Shown here in pieces: positions 52,141 through 61,379 of a stretch of DNA of 64,000 nt. The stretch lies in the NCBI GenBank assembly GCA_038235165.1, contig JBBSUG010000011.1, forward strand, positions 62,001 through 126,000, read 5' to 3'. The DNA is from GCA-002050365 sp038235165. Lineage in GTDB: Bacteria > Acidobacteriota > Blastocatellia > Pyrinomonadales > Pyrinomonadaceae. Made by a program: the position numbers and the translations under genes. The notes under the pieces were generated by a model. The model saw only the letters and a list, made by a program, of their open reading frames with translations. It had not been told where the DNA came from and made no database searches. How positions within the stretch are numbered: position 1 is the stretch's first letter; each line of letters opens with the position of its first letter.

Positions 52141-53304
52141 TTACGCTTTGACGGCGACGCTTTCGTTACTGCCGATATTAGCCATACTTTTCGCCGCTTT
52201 TTTCATTTGCCCTTCGAGCCGTTTGATTTGAATCAAGTGTTTCGGGTTGAGCGGCAGACTCGGATAAAAACAATTCGATTCGTGCGTGCAATGGCAGCCG
52301 TCGGCGACTTCTTTGCGGCGTTCTTTCATCAATCCGGTCTTCCACGCAGCTTGAAAATTCCAATCGTAATCGCGCAGATTCAGCACGTCCGGTTTGTTTT
52401 CGCACGAACTCAATACGCCGTTATCGTAAATCACCGCGCCCGCACTGCCCGCGTAGCATTTCAACTGCGCTTTACCCTCTTCTTTGGTTTTGGCGATTAC
52501 GTCGTGCATATAAATATCCACGGCGGCTTTAAAAAAGCCTGATTTTCCGCCGTAATTATTTTTAAGGGCGGCGTTCTTCGTGTCTTCCAAAATCTGGTGC
52601 GACAATTTTTGATACATCGTGTGGTCAAAATTTAGTTCGTTCGGATCCTTTGACGGAGGGCGAATGTAATTGATGTTAATTTTGTCAGGTTTGAGATCGT
52701 GTTTCAGGAAATCGTACCATTCAAAAATTGTGTCCTGATTAGAATTCATCACGCAGGTACAGGTTTGAATATCGAGTTTCGGATATTGTTCGCGTTTCAT
52801 CTGCTGCAAAGTTCGCGCAGTGTGAATCGCTTTGTCCCAGCTTCCCTCTTTCTGGCGAATTTTTTCGTGCGGTTCCTTTACGCCGTCAATGCCGAGCGCG
52901 ACCGTCACATTCAAATTCGGACATTCGTCCATAATCCGCGCAACATCCGGGAAAATGCGCGGGTGAATCTGCCCGTTCGACATCAAATAAACCGAATCGA
53001 GTTTGTTGTTTTCATAGAACGAGCGGACGATTTCCGGCAAATCCTTGCGCGTAAACGGTTCGCCGCCGGCGAGAACGAGAACGCCGAGATTGCCGCCGAG
53101 AGTTTCGGAAATCTTGGCAATTTCGTCAGCTTTCATCTGCAATTTCTTGCGCGGACGGTCGTCAAGCTCTTCGGTGAAAAAACAGTGCGTGCAGCGCATA
53201 TCGCAAACGCTCGTCACTAAAATATTCAGAAAAACCGGCGAAATCGGTCTACCGACCAGAATGCTCGCGTATCTTTTAAAAATCTCTTTTGTTGTAAAAT
53301 CCAT
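52141..53304 (-). CDS. Radical SAM protein with SPASM-like C-terminal cysteines
   Basis: 387 residues. The iron-sulphur motif is VTSVCDMRCTHCFF (C34, C38, C41) with VLAGGEPFTRKDLP as the SAM-binding GGE strand. The barrel continues to about 280. A C-terminal Cys set (CYAGSAGAVIYDNGVLSSCEN, then DGCHCTHESNCFYPS) resembles the auxiliary-cluster domain of SPASM/twitch enzymes. It probably generates a 5'-deoxyadenosyl radical to modify a substrate; the substrate is unknown. The nearest partner is an MGDG-synthase-like glycosyltransferase, so lipid or glycolipid modification is a guess. HpnH-like enzymes in hopanoid pathways look similar at the N-terminus. Confidence 0.92.
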   Translation of the reverse strand: MDFTTKEIFKRYASILVGRPISPVFLNILVTSVCDMRCTHCFFTEELDDRPRKKLQMKADEIAKISETLGGNLGVLVLAGGEPFTRKDLPEIVRSFYENNKLDSVYLMSNGQIHPRIFPDVARIMDECPNLNVTVALGIDGVKEPHEKIRQKEGSWDKAIHTARTLQQMKREQYPKLDIQTCTCVMNSNQDTIFEWYDFLKHDLKPDKININYIRPPSKDPNELNFDHTMYQKLSHQILEDTKNAALKNNYGGKSGFFKAAVDIYMHDVIAKTKEEGKAQLKCYAGSAGAVIYDNGVLSSCENKPDVLNLRDYDWNFQAAWKTGLMKERRKEVADGCHCTHESNCFYPSLPLNPKHLIQIKRLEGQMKKAAKSMANIGSNESVAVKA

Positions 53305-53640
53305 TTTATATCCTTTTTCAATCAGTTCGCATTTTTGATGCAGCGACGGAACACAAGGTTTTACTTTATCTCAATTAACGGTTTGAGAGCAAGATAAAGC
53401 AAGCACTGACGGCGATTTAATGTGTCACAAAATTGTAATTTTTCGGTGTTTTCGATTTAGGCGGCTCGCACAATTCACAGCGAATCTAAGATTAGCTTGT
53501 CAAAAAGGGTCTAAACAGGTTAAATTTTCTGTGTAATCCTGTTTTTACCTATCAAACAAATGACCGGCGGCTTTTACGATTGAAAGAATGACTTTTAAGC
53601 ACTTTGACTGTTGAAAAGTCGGACAGACGAGGAGACAACT
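53305..53640. other. Intergenic region with a candidate promoter for the CAP gene
   Basis: 336 bp between divergent genes. TTGTCA (53497-53502) and TTAAAT (53520-53525) are 17 bp apart and point to the plus-strand gene, about 115 bp upstream. A GAGGAG ribosome site precedes the ATG. No gene or repeat family member was seen. Confidence 0.4.
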
Positions 53641-54186
53641 ATGAAAATTATTCGCGGGAAAATGCTGAAAACAATAATAAAACAGATACTACCGGCAATT
53701 CTTGCGATTATTTTATTGGTATTTGCCGCCGACGCACAGGATTCCAAAATTTGTTCCGGCACCGGCGATCTGACGGAAACTGAAAAAAACCAGATTTTGG
53801 AGATGCACAATGTCGTTCGCGCCGAATTTAAATTATCCAAACTAACTTGGGACTGCAAACTGGCGAAATACGCTCAGGAATGGGCAGACCGTGATTTTTC
53901 CGGGCATCGCCCCGATAACAATTTTGGGGAGAATTTGTTCGTGTCGGCGATGCGGAACGATTCACCATTAACCGCCGTTCACCGCTGGCTGTCGGAGAAA
54001 CAGTTTTGGGATAACGGTTCAGGCGCGTGTCAAGCGGGCAGAGTCTGTACCCACTACACCCAGATGATCTGGAAGAAAACCGTCAAAGTCGGTTGCGGAA
54101 TAAATCGCAATACTTCGGGAAAATGGAAAACATTCGTTGTCTGCAACTACGACCCCGCCGGAAATGAAGAAGGAGCGGCTTACTGA
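53641..54186 (+). CDS. Secreted CAP (SCP/PR-1) domain protein
   Basis: 181 residues from the ATG preceded by GAGGAG. The N-terminus has a hydrophobic signal (IIKQILPAILAIILLVFAADAQ). The CAP domain (about 45-180) shows ILEMHNVVRAEFKLSKLTWDCKLAKYAQEWADR, SGHRPDNNFGENLFVS, CTHYTQMIWKKTVKVGCGI and VVCNYDPAGN, i.e. the CAP1-CAP4 signature with the conserved His/Glu cluster. Six Cys residues suggest disulphides outside the cytoplasm. CAP proteins are secreted and bind lipids or act at the surface; the bacterial role is unclear. Confidence 0.92.
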   Translation: MKIIRGKMLKTIIKQILPAILAIILLVFAADAQDSKICSGTGDLTETEKNQILEMHNVVRAEFKLSKLTWDCKLAKYAQEWADRDFSGHRPDNNFGENLFVSAMRNDSPLTAVHRWLSEKQFWDNGSGACQAGRVCTHYTQMIWKKTVKVGCGINRNTSGKWKTFVVCNYDPAGNEEGAAY

Positions 54187-54522
54187 AGGCGACTTAATGG
54201 AATCAACGCAGTTGTTATCTGACCTGTCAAAGCAGCGCAGCACGAGAGGCGCGAACAACTTCTTTCTGCTATTTCCATTTTGAGGACGTTAGAACAGGTT
54301 GGAGCCGCAATTTTTCGACCCGCTTCAAAGTACTGTGAGTTTTTTTCACAAATGGTCTCTGTCACGAATAATTTGAGCTACTCGAATTTTTGCCGCCGAT
54401 TTTCAACTCGTTAAGATCGTCCGACACATTCATAGCAGTCATCTCGATTGCGCTGCATTCACCAAAAAAACTTTGTAAATTCACCGGTTTGTTTTAGAAT
54501 ATCAGCCAAAGAGGTAAAAAAA
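54187..54522. other. Intergenic region with a candidate promoter, no gene seen
   Basis: TTGTAA (54473-54478) and TAGAAT (54495-54500) lie 16 bp apart, about 22 bp before the next ATG, with GAGG as ribosome site. The remaining 280 bp show no open frame, hairpin or repeat that I can support. Confidence 0.45.
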
Positions 54523-55131
54523 ATGAAAAATACATTCTTTATCAATTGTGTTTTGTTAGTTTTCGGATTATCGGTTTTCGGGCAAACGTCGAAAGCCGAC
54601 CTCAAACAACTGCAAAAAGAAGTCGGTTCGTCTATTGCGATTACTGATAAGGACGCGGCATTTCCGGCTGCAAAGACGGTGAAGATTTATTTGGCGATAA
54701 AATATAACAAACACTCGGGCAAAGACTTCGCCGATTGGGCGGCAAAATGGAACAAAACGGAAGCCCGACAATTCGGCACCATCCAAATTGTTGACAAAGC
54801 GGCTGACGCGAACATCGTTGCCGTGCAGTTCCAACACGGTGCAGCGCGGGTCGTGCGTGAAGAATCGGCTCGGTTTAAGATCGGTAAGACGGATCCGAAT
54901 GATAGTCGGAATGACGACCGATTTATCATCAACAGCATTGGTAATTCAAATGCGCGAGTCGAAACTTCTGCCAGAGCGTTGGAATTGCCGCTTTATTCGT
55001 ATTTAATTATACGCGGACAAGATGCAAAATGGGCGGTTGATTATGCGCGGATTGATGAACGGCTCGACACCGGAGTTTTTCCTGATTTACTGCTGCAATC
55101 GGTGATCGAAGACAGATTAAAAAGCCGTTAA
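54523..55131 (+). CDS. Secreted protein of unknown function, 202 residues
   Basis: The start is set by a GAGG ribosome site and an immediate signal peptide (FFINCVLLVFGLSVFGQ). The mature part has TVKIYLAIKYNKHSGKDFADWAAKWNKTEARQFGTIQIVDKAADANIVAVQF, a pattern of strand-helix-strand resembling DUF4136-like or lipoprotein-associated secreted domains, and ends LPLYSYLIIRGQDAKWAVDYARIDERLD...IEDRLKSR. I cannot assign a family. It is followed after 9 bp by another small gene, so the two may be one unit. Confidence 0.75.
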   Translation: MKNTFFINCVLLVFGLSVFGQTSKADLKQLQKEVGSSIAITDKDAAFPAAKTVKIYLAIKYNKHSGKDFADWAAKWNKTEARQFGTIQIVDKAADANIVAVQFQHGAARVVREESARFKIGKTDPNDSRNDDRFIINSIGNSNARVETSARALELPLYSYLIIRGQDAKWAVDYARIDERLDTGVFPDLLLQSVIEDRLKSR

Positions 55132-55140
55132 ATTTACTGT

Positions 55141-55491
55141 TTGAGCGAAATTAATTACGACAATAAAATCTTTGCATCCGTCGCAAATTCGGCGGCGGGC
55201 GAATTTGCGAGCGAAACGATCTTTAAATATCACCAAAAAGATGATCTTGTTTGGGCGGAATATGCGGGCGGCGCGATTCATTTAGGCACTTTGATTGCGA
55301 AATGCGATGATGCGGGGAATCTGGAAATGCGCTATCAACATTTGAACGAAACAGGCGAATTAATGACGGGAAAATGTTTTTCAACGCCGGAGATTTTAGC
55401 GGACGAACAAATTCGGCTGCACGAAAAATGGCAGTGGACGTGCGGAGATTTTTCCGAAGGCGAATCAATTGTCGAGAAAATAATTCGCTGA
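55141..55491 (+). CDS. Small cytoplasmic protein, unknown function, 116 residues
   Basis: Begins with a TTG start, 9 bp after the previous stop, with no ribosome site of note; the start is therefore uncertain. Sequence features: IFKYHQKDDLVWAEYAGGAIHLGTLIAKCDDAGNLEMRYQHLNETGELMTGKC and HEKWQWTCGDFSEGESIVEKII, consistent with a small beta-barrel. It resembles short proteins sometimes labelled N-acetylglutamate synthase in databases, a name that looks unreliable. No signal peptide. Confidence 0.7.
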   Translation: MSEINYDNKIFASVANSAAGEFASETIFKYHQKDDLVWAEYAGGAIHLGTLIAKCDDAGNLEMRYQHLNETGELMTGKCFSTPEILADEQIRLHEKWQWTCGDFSEGESIVEKIIR

Positions 55492-55562
55492 AATACCGAA
55501 AATTGTTTCTAAGAATCGTAGTTTTTCGCTAAAGTTATTGAATCATTTCAGGATTTTAATGA

Positions 55563-58500
55563 ATGAAAGAGCGGCTCACTTTAATTACAATCGCGGTTTT
55601 AGCAATCTCATTTTTCGCGTATCGCCAATCGGCGGAAAGTAAAAAATCTACCAACGAACAAGCAAATATCTCGCCGGAAATCAAACCACAATTTCGGCAG
55701 GCAACGGCGTTTGCCGTCTCCGGCAAAGTCAGCGACATCGCGCCCGCGTTGCCTGAAATCGGACTGACTAATAAAAAAAGTGCGGACGAAAAAGCCCGCG
55801 CCGTGCCGAATAAACAACCATTTCGCAAACAGATTGAAGGTCAGACACACGATAAAGATTCCGCAATAGCTGAGTTTTCCGCTGCGCCGATGCCGCCGAC
55901 TTCACTTTCTTTTGACGGGATTTCAAGCGACGATTCAGCCGCCGCTTTCGGTTTTCGCATCGTGCCGCCCGACCCGAATGGCGATGTCGGACTCAATCAT
56001 TACGTCCAGTCGGTCAACGCATTGACGCGAGTTTTCAATAAAACCGGCAAACCGCTAACTCCGCCGTTTAAGTTGAGCAGCGTTTTCGCTGCGCTCGGTA
56101 CGACCTGTTCGATGCGGAACGACGGCGACCCGATTGTGCTTTACGATGCGCTGACCGACCGCTGGCTGCTCAGTCAATACTGCAATAACGCGCCGCCTTT
56201 TCGCCAATTAATTGCCGTGTCAACGACCGGCGACCCGACCGGCGCGTATTATCTTTACGAGTTTGCGATGCCGAATTTCAAGCTCAACGATTATCCGAAA
56301 CTGAGCGTTTGGACGGACGCATTTTATATGTCAGCCGACAAATTTATCGGCGGCGATTATGCCGGGACGGGCGTTTTTGCGTTTGATAAATCGAAAATGC
56401 TGGCGGGCGACAAAACGGCGGACTACATTTATTTCGATCTGGCGTCGCCTTCGACAATTCGTCTGGGCGGTCTGCTGCCCGCCGATCTTGACGGTTTGAA
56501 ACCGCCGCCCAAAAATACGCCGAATATTTTTGTCGGCTACACGGCAAACGAATACGGCGACGCGCAGGACGCACTGCGGCTGTTTAACTTTCACGCCGAT
56601 TTTGCAAACCCAAACAATTCGACGTTTACCGAACGTAATGAGAGTCCGATTTTAACCGCGCCGTTTGACCCGACGAGTCCGAACGGGCGCGAAGATGTTG
56701 AGCAACCGCTGCCCGGAAATAAGCTCGATTCGCAGTCAGACCGTTTAATGTATCGCGCCGCTTACCGCAATTTCGGCACACACGAATCAATCGTCATCAA
56801 CCAAACCGTCAGAATCTCGCCCATCGAAGAAAATTATCGCGCCGGAGTCCGCGTTGACGAACTGCAAAATACGGGCAACGGTTTTGCGGTTCACGAACAG
56901 GCGACGCTCGGCGACGCGGCGGCGAGCCGTTGGATGGGCAGTGCGGCGCAGGATTTTCAGGGCAATACAGCCGTCGGTCACAGTTTTTCGAGCGATCAAA
57001 AATTTCCTTCGATTTTGTATTCCGGCAAATTGGCAAGCGACCCGCCCGGACAATTTCGCGGCGAAGAAACTTTAATCGCCGGAACGGGCGTGCAGACTGG
57101 TTTCGGTTCGCGCTGGGGCGATTATACCGCGATGAATATTGACCCGGCGGACGACTGCACGTTTTGGCTGACGAATGAATATTACACGAAAAACAGTCAG
57201 ACGGAAAACCCGTACGGCTGGCTGACGCGCATCGGCAAATTCAAATTTGACGAGTGTTCAAATGCATCCCGTTCGGCGTTCGGCGGCATCGTCACCAACG
57301 CTGCGAACGGACAGCCGATTGCCGATGCGCTGGTGACGGCGAATAATGTTTTCAGCCGGCGAACTGATGCGGACGGCAGTTACGGTGAGTTAATTTTAGT
57401 TCCGAATATCTACACACTGACCGTTTCGGCAGCCGGTTTTCGTTCCCAAACAATCACAGTCACGATTAATAACGGCGAAACTTTGATAAAGAATTTCGCG
57501 CTCACACCGGCGGCGATTTTGATGGCGAACAATGACCAAATCACAGCGGAAAATTGCGCGGTCAATAATGCGATTGACGCGGGCGAAACCGTCACGCTGG
57601 AAATTACGCTGAGCAACAGCGGCGCGAGAAATACGGAAAATTTAACCGCCGTGTTATTGCCGACGGGCGGCGCAATCAATCCGGGTCAGCCGCAAAATTA
57701 CGGCGCATTAGAGACGAACGGCAATAGAGTTTCGCGCCCGTTCACCTTCACCGCCAGCCCGAATTTGCACTGCGGCGCGGCGATCATTCTAACTTTTCAG
57801 TTAAACGACGGAGCGGAAAATCTCGGCACGACATCAATCAACTTGAACGTCGGTGCGCCGCGTTTTGCGCTACGCGAAAACTTTGACAATGTGAATTCGC
57901 CGAATCTGCCGAACGGGTGGACGACTTCAGCAAGCGGCGCGGAGCAGATTTGGACGACTTCAAAAAATGCTTTTGATTCAACGCCGAATTCCGCATTTTC
58001 GCTCGCGCCAAGTCAAATCGGCATCAATCAACTAACTTCGCCCGCTTTTCAAATCGCTTCCGACAACGCCGAACTGACCTTTCGCCAGCGTTACGATTTG
58101 GAAACGACATTTTTGCGTAATCAGCTTTACGACGGGGGCGTTCTGGAAATAAAAATTGGCAATGTCGGCAGATTTCAGGATATTATATCGGCGGGCGGCA
58201 CATTTGAAACGGGCGGTTACGACGGCACGATCAGCGGTTGTTGTCAAAATCCACTCTCCGGCAGAGCGGCGTGGTCGGGCAAAAGCGGGGTCAATCAAAC
58301 GCCCGAATTTATCACGACCAAAGTTAAACTTCCGGCTTCATTGGCGGGCAAAAAGGTACAGCTTCGCTGGCGCGTCGGCACTGATAACGGCACGTCGCGC
58401 GAAGGACAGTATGTTGATGATGTGACTGTCGCCGACGGTTTTGAATGCGCTTGTCAAACAAATGTCAAAAGCACTGCGCCGTTTGATTTTGACGGCGACG

Positions 58501-59048
58501 GTGCGTCCGACCTGAGCGTCTTTCGCCCGAATGATGAGGCAAATGCGCCGGATTTCGTTATTCAAAACAGTTCAAATAACTTACAAATAAACACGGCGTG
58601 GGGCAGTGTCGGCGATATTGCGGTCAACGCCGATTACGACGGCGACGGCAAAACGGATTACGCCGTTTTTCGCCCGTCGAGCAGTATTTGGTACGTCCGG
58701 CGCAGTTCAAACGACGGACTAATTCAAACACAATTCGGCGCATCCGGCGACACGCCCGTCACCGGCGATTACGACGGCGACGGGCTGGCGGATTACGCTA
58801 TTTTCCGCCCCTCAAACGGCAATTGGTACCTGCTGAAATCTACAGAGGGATTTTCCGCCGTGCAGTTCGGCACGGGCGGCGACAAACCTTTGCAAGCCGA
58901 TTTTGACGGCGACGGCAAACACGATGTCGCCGTTTACCGGAGCGGCACGGGATTTTGGTATTATTTAAAAAGTTTCGACGACAGTTTTGTTTCCCGACAA
59001 TTCGGCGCACCCGGCGACACGCCGCTTCCTTCCATATTTTTGCGCTGA
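55563..59048 (+). CDS. Large secreted multidomain protein with C-terminal calcium repeats
   Basis: 1161 residues. An N-terminal signal anchor (LITIAVLAISFFAYRQ) precedes an unassigned region of about 470 residues containing GFRIVPPDPNGDVGLNHYVQSVNALTRVFNKTGKP and RWLLSQYCNNAPPFRQLIAVSTTGDPTGAYYLYEF. Then come a CarboxypepD-regulatory domain (about 575-650: FGGIVTNAANGQPIADALV), a DUF11/CARDB-like stretch (about 655-760), a cleaved-adhesin/MAM-like jelly roll (about 770-955: LRENFDNVNSPNLPNGW) and four VCBS/FG-GAP-like calcium repeats (DFDGDGASDLSVFRP and similar, about 975-1158). It has the look of a cell-surface or exported adhesin or sorting substrate; no catalytic motif is visible. Confidence 0.87.
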   Translation: MKERLTLITIAVLAISFFAYRQSAESKKSTNEQANISPEIKPQFRQATAFAVSGKVSDIAPALPEIGLTNKKSADEKARAVPNKQPFRKQIEGQTHDKDSAIAEFSAAPMPPTSLSFDGISSDDSAAAFGFRIVPPDPNGDVGLNHYVQSVNALTRVFNKTGKPLTPPFKLSSVFAALGTTCSMRNDGDPIVLYDALTDRWLLSQYCNNAPPFRQLIAVSTTGDPTGAYYLYEFAMPNFKLNDYPKLSVWTDAFYMSADKFIGGDYAGTGVFAFDKSKMLAGDKTADYIYFDLASPSTIRLGGLLPADLDGLKPPPKNTPNIFVGYTANEYGDAQDALRLFNFHADFANPNNSTFTERNESPILTAPFDPTSPNGREDVEQPLPGNKLDSQSDRLMYRAAYRNFGTHESIVINQTVRISPIEENYRAGVRVDELQNTGNGFAVHEQATLGDAAASRWMGSAAQDFQGNTAVGHSFSSDQKFPSILYSGKLASDPPGQFRGEETLIAGTGVQTGFGSRWGDYTAMNIDPADDCTFWLTNEYYTKNSQTENPYGWLTRIGKFKFDECSNASRSAFGGIVTNAANGQPIADALVTANNVFSRRTDADGSYGELILVPNIYTLTVSAAGFRSQTITVTINNGETLIKNFALTPAAILMANNDQITAENCAVNNAIDAGETVTLEITLSNSGARNTENLTAVLLPTGGAINPGQPQNYGALETNGNRVSRPFTFTASPNLHCGAAIILTFQLNDGAENLGTTSINLNVGAPRFALRENFDNVNSPNLPNGWTTSASGAEQIWTTSKNAFDSTPNSAFSLAPSQIGINQLTSPAFQIASDNAELTFRQRYDLETTFLRNQLYDGGVLEIKIGNVGRFQDIISAGGTFETGGYDGTISGCCQNPLSGRAAWSGKSGVNQTPEFITTKVKLPASLAGKKVQLRWRVGTDNGTSREGQYVDDVTVADGFECACQTNVKSTAPFDFDGDGASDLSVFRPNDEANAPDFVIQNSSNNLQINTAWGSVGDIAVNADYDGDGKTDYAVFRPSSSIWYVRRSSNDGLIQTQFGASGDTPVTGDYDGDGLADYAIFRPSNGNWYLLKSTEGFSAVQFGTGGDKPLQADFDGDGKHDVAVYRSGTGFWYYLKSFDDSFVSRQFGAPGDTPLPSIFLR

Positions 59049-59162
59049 GTTCGAGATGTTAAAAAATAACTTTTGATGTCAGCCGAATAGATTTATTAAA
59101 TTGATAATCGGCTGTTAAACAACACAATCGGTACGGTTACTCAATTTGAACCTCATCACTCT

Positions 59163-60011
59163 TTACTCAGCATTCATTTTTCCCGCCTGCACCATCCGGT
59201 ACGCTTCGGAACGCGGCAATCCGAATTCCTTTGCCGCTTTTTTCAGCGCGAGTTTGCGGTCAACGCCTTCATTTTCCAATTCTAAAACGCGCTCGACTAG
59301 AGATTTTGAATCTGAAATCTGGAATCTGGAATCTGTAATCTCGCTTCGATCAATCACCAAAACGATTTCGCCTTTCACATTTTCGTCCGCGTATTTTTCA
59401 GCTAACTCCGCCAGCGTTCCGCGCACAGTTTCCTCGTGAATTTTGGTAATTTCGCGCACGACCGCCGCGTTTCGATTGCCCAGAATTTCTACGCAGTCAA
59501 CCAAACTTTTCGCAATGCGGTGCGGCGTTTCGTAAAAAAGCAGCGTCGCCGGTATCGTTTTTGTTTCGTCCAAACGCTTGCGCCGGTCATTCTTTTTCGA
59601 CGGCAGAAACCCGCCGAAAAATATCGAATCGGTCGGCAGTCCCGAAACGATCAGCGCGTTGACAAAGGCGACTGCGCCCGGAATCGCCGTCACTTTCGCG
59701 CCGATTTCGTGCGCTTTTTGGACGATTCGCAATGCCGGATCGCAAATCGCGGGCGTTCCCGCATCCGATACGACGGCGATTGATTTGCCTTGTTCGAGCA
59801 GTATCGCAAATTCGTCCGCCCGCGCCGTCTCGTTGTGTTCGTGATAGCTGACGAGTTTATTTTTGATGCCGTAATGCGCGAGCAGTTTTCCGGTGTGGCG
59901 CGTATCTTCGCAGGCGATCAGATCAACTGCAGCAAGCGTTTCCAAAGCGCGATTGGAGATGTCGGCGAGGTTGCCGATGGGTGTGGCGACTAAATAAACC
60001 GTTCCTTCCAT
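59163..60011 (-). CDS. rsmI: 16S rRNA (cytidine-1402-2'-O)-methyltransferase
   Basis: 282 residues. Uses S-adenosylmethionine to methylate the ribose of C1402 in the ribosomal decoding centre. Tetrapyrrole-methylase-fold motifs: GTVYLVATPIGNLADISNRALETL, LIACEDTRHTGKLLAHYGI, SYHEHNE, VVSDAGTPAICDP and SKKNDRRKRL. Residues 224-235 (SEITDSRFQISD), between the catalytic domain and the C-terminal helical part, are encoded by a heptamer array and are probably an insertion. The gene is convergent with the large secreted protein gene. A short stem (CAGCCGA / TCGGCTG) in the 114-bp gap downstream could be a weak terminator. Confidence 0.95.
   Translation of the reverse strand: MEGTVYLVATPIGNLADISNRALETLAAVDLIACEDTRHTGKLLAHYGIKNKLVSYHEHNETARADEFAILLEQGKSIAVVSDAGTPAICDPALRIVQKAHEIGAKVTAIPGAVAFVNALIVSGLPTDSIFFGGFLPSKKNDRRKRLDETKTIPATLLFYETPHRIAKSLVDCVEILGNRNAAVVREITKIHEETVRGTLAELAEKYADENVKGEIVLVIDRSEITDSRFQISDSKSLVERVLELENEGVDRKLALKKAAKEFGLPRSEAYRMVQAGKMNAE
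59309..59342 (+). repeat. Heptamer array inside rsmI
   Basis: Units AATCTGA, AATCTGG, AATCTGG, AATCTGT, AATCT. Read on the minus strand it codes for SEITDSRFQISD in the methyltransferase. Confidence 0.8.
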
Positions 60012-60137
60012 AAATTTACCGAAATTTTAACACGCGTTGCCGATTGCCGCGCAAAACCGGAGCTTCGAATTTGATGCAAATGTTATTTACTTTTGCATTT
60101 TTGGAGCATAAACTATTCGGCGGATGGAGGAAAATTA

Positions 60138-61013
60138 ATGCTGAAAATTTATTTATTGTGCGGTTTGATCTTGGCGATTGCGCTTGTTTCAGGCTGTCAT
60201 TCAAACGCGCCGCAACAAACGGATTCATCAATTACCAATGAAACTTCAACAACAACTGAAACACCGCTGCCGCCGCCGCGCGAAAATCTGCCGCCGACGG
60301 CTGACGTTAATTTCAATGGCGTGACTTTTACTTATAATCCGCAGATTTTCGGTGAAGTCAAACCGGAAGAAGTTCCCGAAAGTCCGTTGGAAAATGAGAC
60401 CGACAAACCTGATGAGGTCGCGCCGAAACATCTTCTTTTTACGTTTAACAATCCGGGTCAGACCGAATCAATCATCGCCGTTTACCCGATTGAAGAATAT
60501 CGGCGCGTGTGGTTGCCGGTCGAAAAAAACAACACGAAAAGTTTTGATAACGACTTAAATGATGTGAAGAACGTCATTAAAAACGCCGCATTTCGGCGAA
60601 ATGGGGAGATTCCGGTGCTTCTTTTTTACGACGCTCACCAGACATTTAACGCCCGAGTAAAACAGCTTTCGTTTCAAAGCGGGCGCGGGTTATTTTTCTT
60701 GACGCAAATTAATCAAGAATACGCTTTTATCAACAATCAGCAGTTGACCTATATTTATCAGGGCATTTCCGAAGACGGAAAAAGTTATATTTTCGCCGAG
60801 TTCCCCGTCATTGTTTCTTTTCTGCCCGAAAATCAAGAAGTTTCCGAATTTGACGGGATTAAACTTCCCGAACAAAATGATGCGTCTTTGAACAAATACA
60901 AAGATTACTTATCAGAAATAACCAAAAGATTGGAAAATTTGCCGCAAAATGAATTTCAGCCGGATTTAGATTCGATTGAGAAAATTATTTCAACTCTGCA
61001 AGTTAAAGAGTAG
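60138..61013 (+). CDS. Lipoprotein of unknown function
   Basis: 291 residues; GGAGG lies eight bases before the chosen ATG. The lipobox is ALVSGC at about residue 20 (signal LKIYLLCGLILAIALVSGC). A Thr/Pro-rich linker (TETPLPPPRENLPP) leads to an unassigned domain with VNFNGVTFTYNPQIFGEVKPEEVPE and LLFTFNNPGQTESIIAVYPIEEYRR. The C-terminus is helical and acidic. Probably anchored in a membrane and facing the periplasm. No family recognised. Confidence 0.82.
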   Translation: MLKIYLLCGLILAIALVSGCHSNAPQQTDSSITNETSTTTETPLPPPRENLPPTADVNFNGVTFTYNPQIFGEVKPEEVPESPLENETDKPDEVAPKHLLFTFNNPGQTESIIAVYPIEEYRRVWLPVEKNNTKSFDNDLNDVKNVIKNAAFRRNGEIPVLLFYDAHQTFNARVKQLSFQSGRGLFFLTQINQEYAFINNQQLTYIYQGISEDGKSYIFAEFPVIVSFLPENQEVSEFDGIKLPEQNDASLNKYKDYLSEITKRLENLPQNEFQPDLDSIEKIISTLQVKE

Positions 61014-61040
61014 TTTTTTTTGGCACAGAGATATTTAGCC

Positions 61041-61345
61041 TCAATTTGCGACCGGATAAAAATGTGTGTACCGAGCAGGAAATTCATTGTTTTTGTCCTT
61101 CTCGATTACTCCAGAATCACCGCCGAAGCAAAATTCGTCGGGCAGTTTTGTTGATCCAACCCTGACCTTCGTGTAATCCGAGAACACGTTCCGACATTTG
61201 TGTCTGTCCATTTTGTTCACGGCATTTTTTCTCGCGTAGAAGTTCGGCAAAATCAATGACTTCCGCCAATGTTTCAACCGGTAGTTCTTTGATTATTTCA
61301 ACTAAATTTTCCTGTAAATTTTCTTTAACTGCAATGCTTGTATCA
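61041..61345 (-). pseudogene. Broken antitoxin-like gene (DUF2281/VapB-type)
   Basis: One frame reads AVKENLQENLVEIIKELPVETLAEVIDFAELLREKK and SERVLGLHEGQGWINK, as in short DUF2281-type antitoxins of toxin-antitoxin pairs. The usual end of that family (LPDEFWxGGD) appears in the next frame as KLPDEFCFGGDSGVIEK. A frameshift with loss of a few codons between GWIN and LPDEF explains this. No proper start codon precedes the first part and no toxin gene is adjacent, so it is probably a dead remnant. It occupies most of the 366-bp gap between the lipoprotein gene and ychF. Confidence 0.6.
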
Positions 61346-61379
61346 CATTCACCCCGCAAAACGGATTTTATCACACCAA

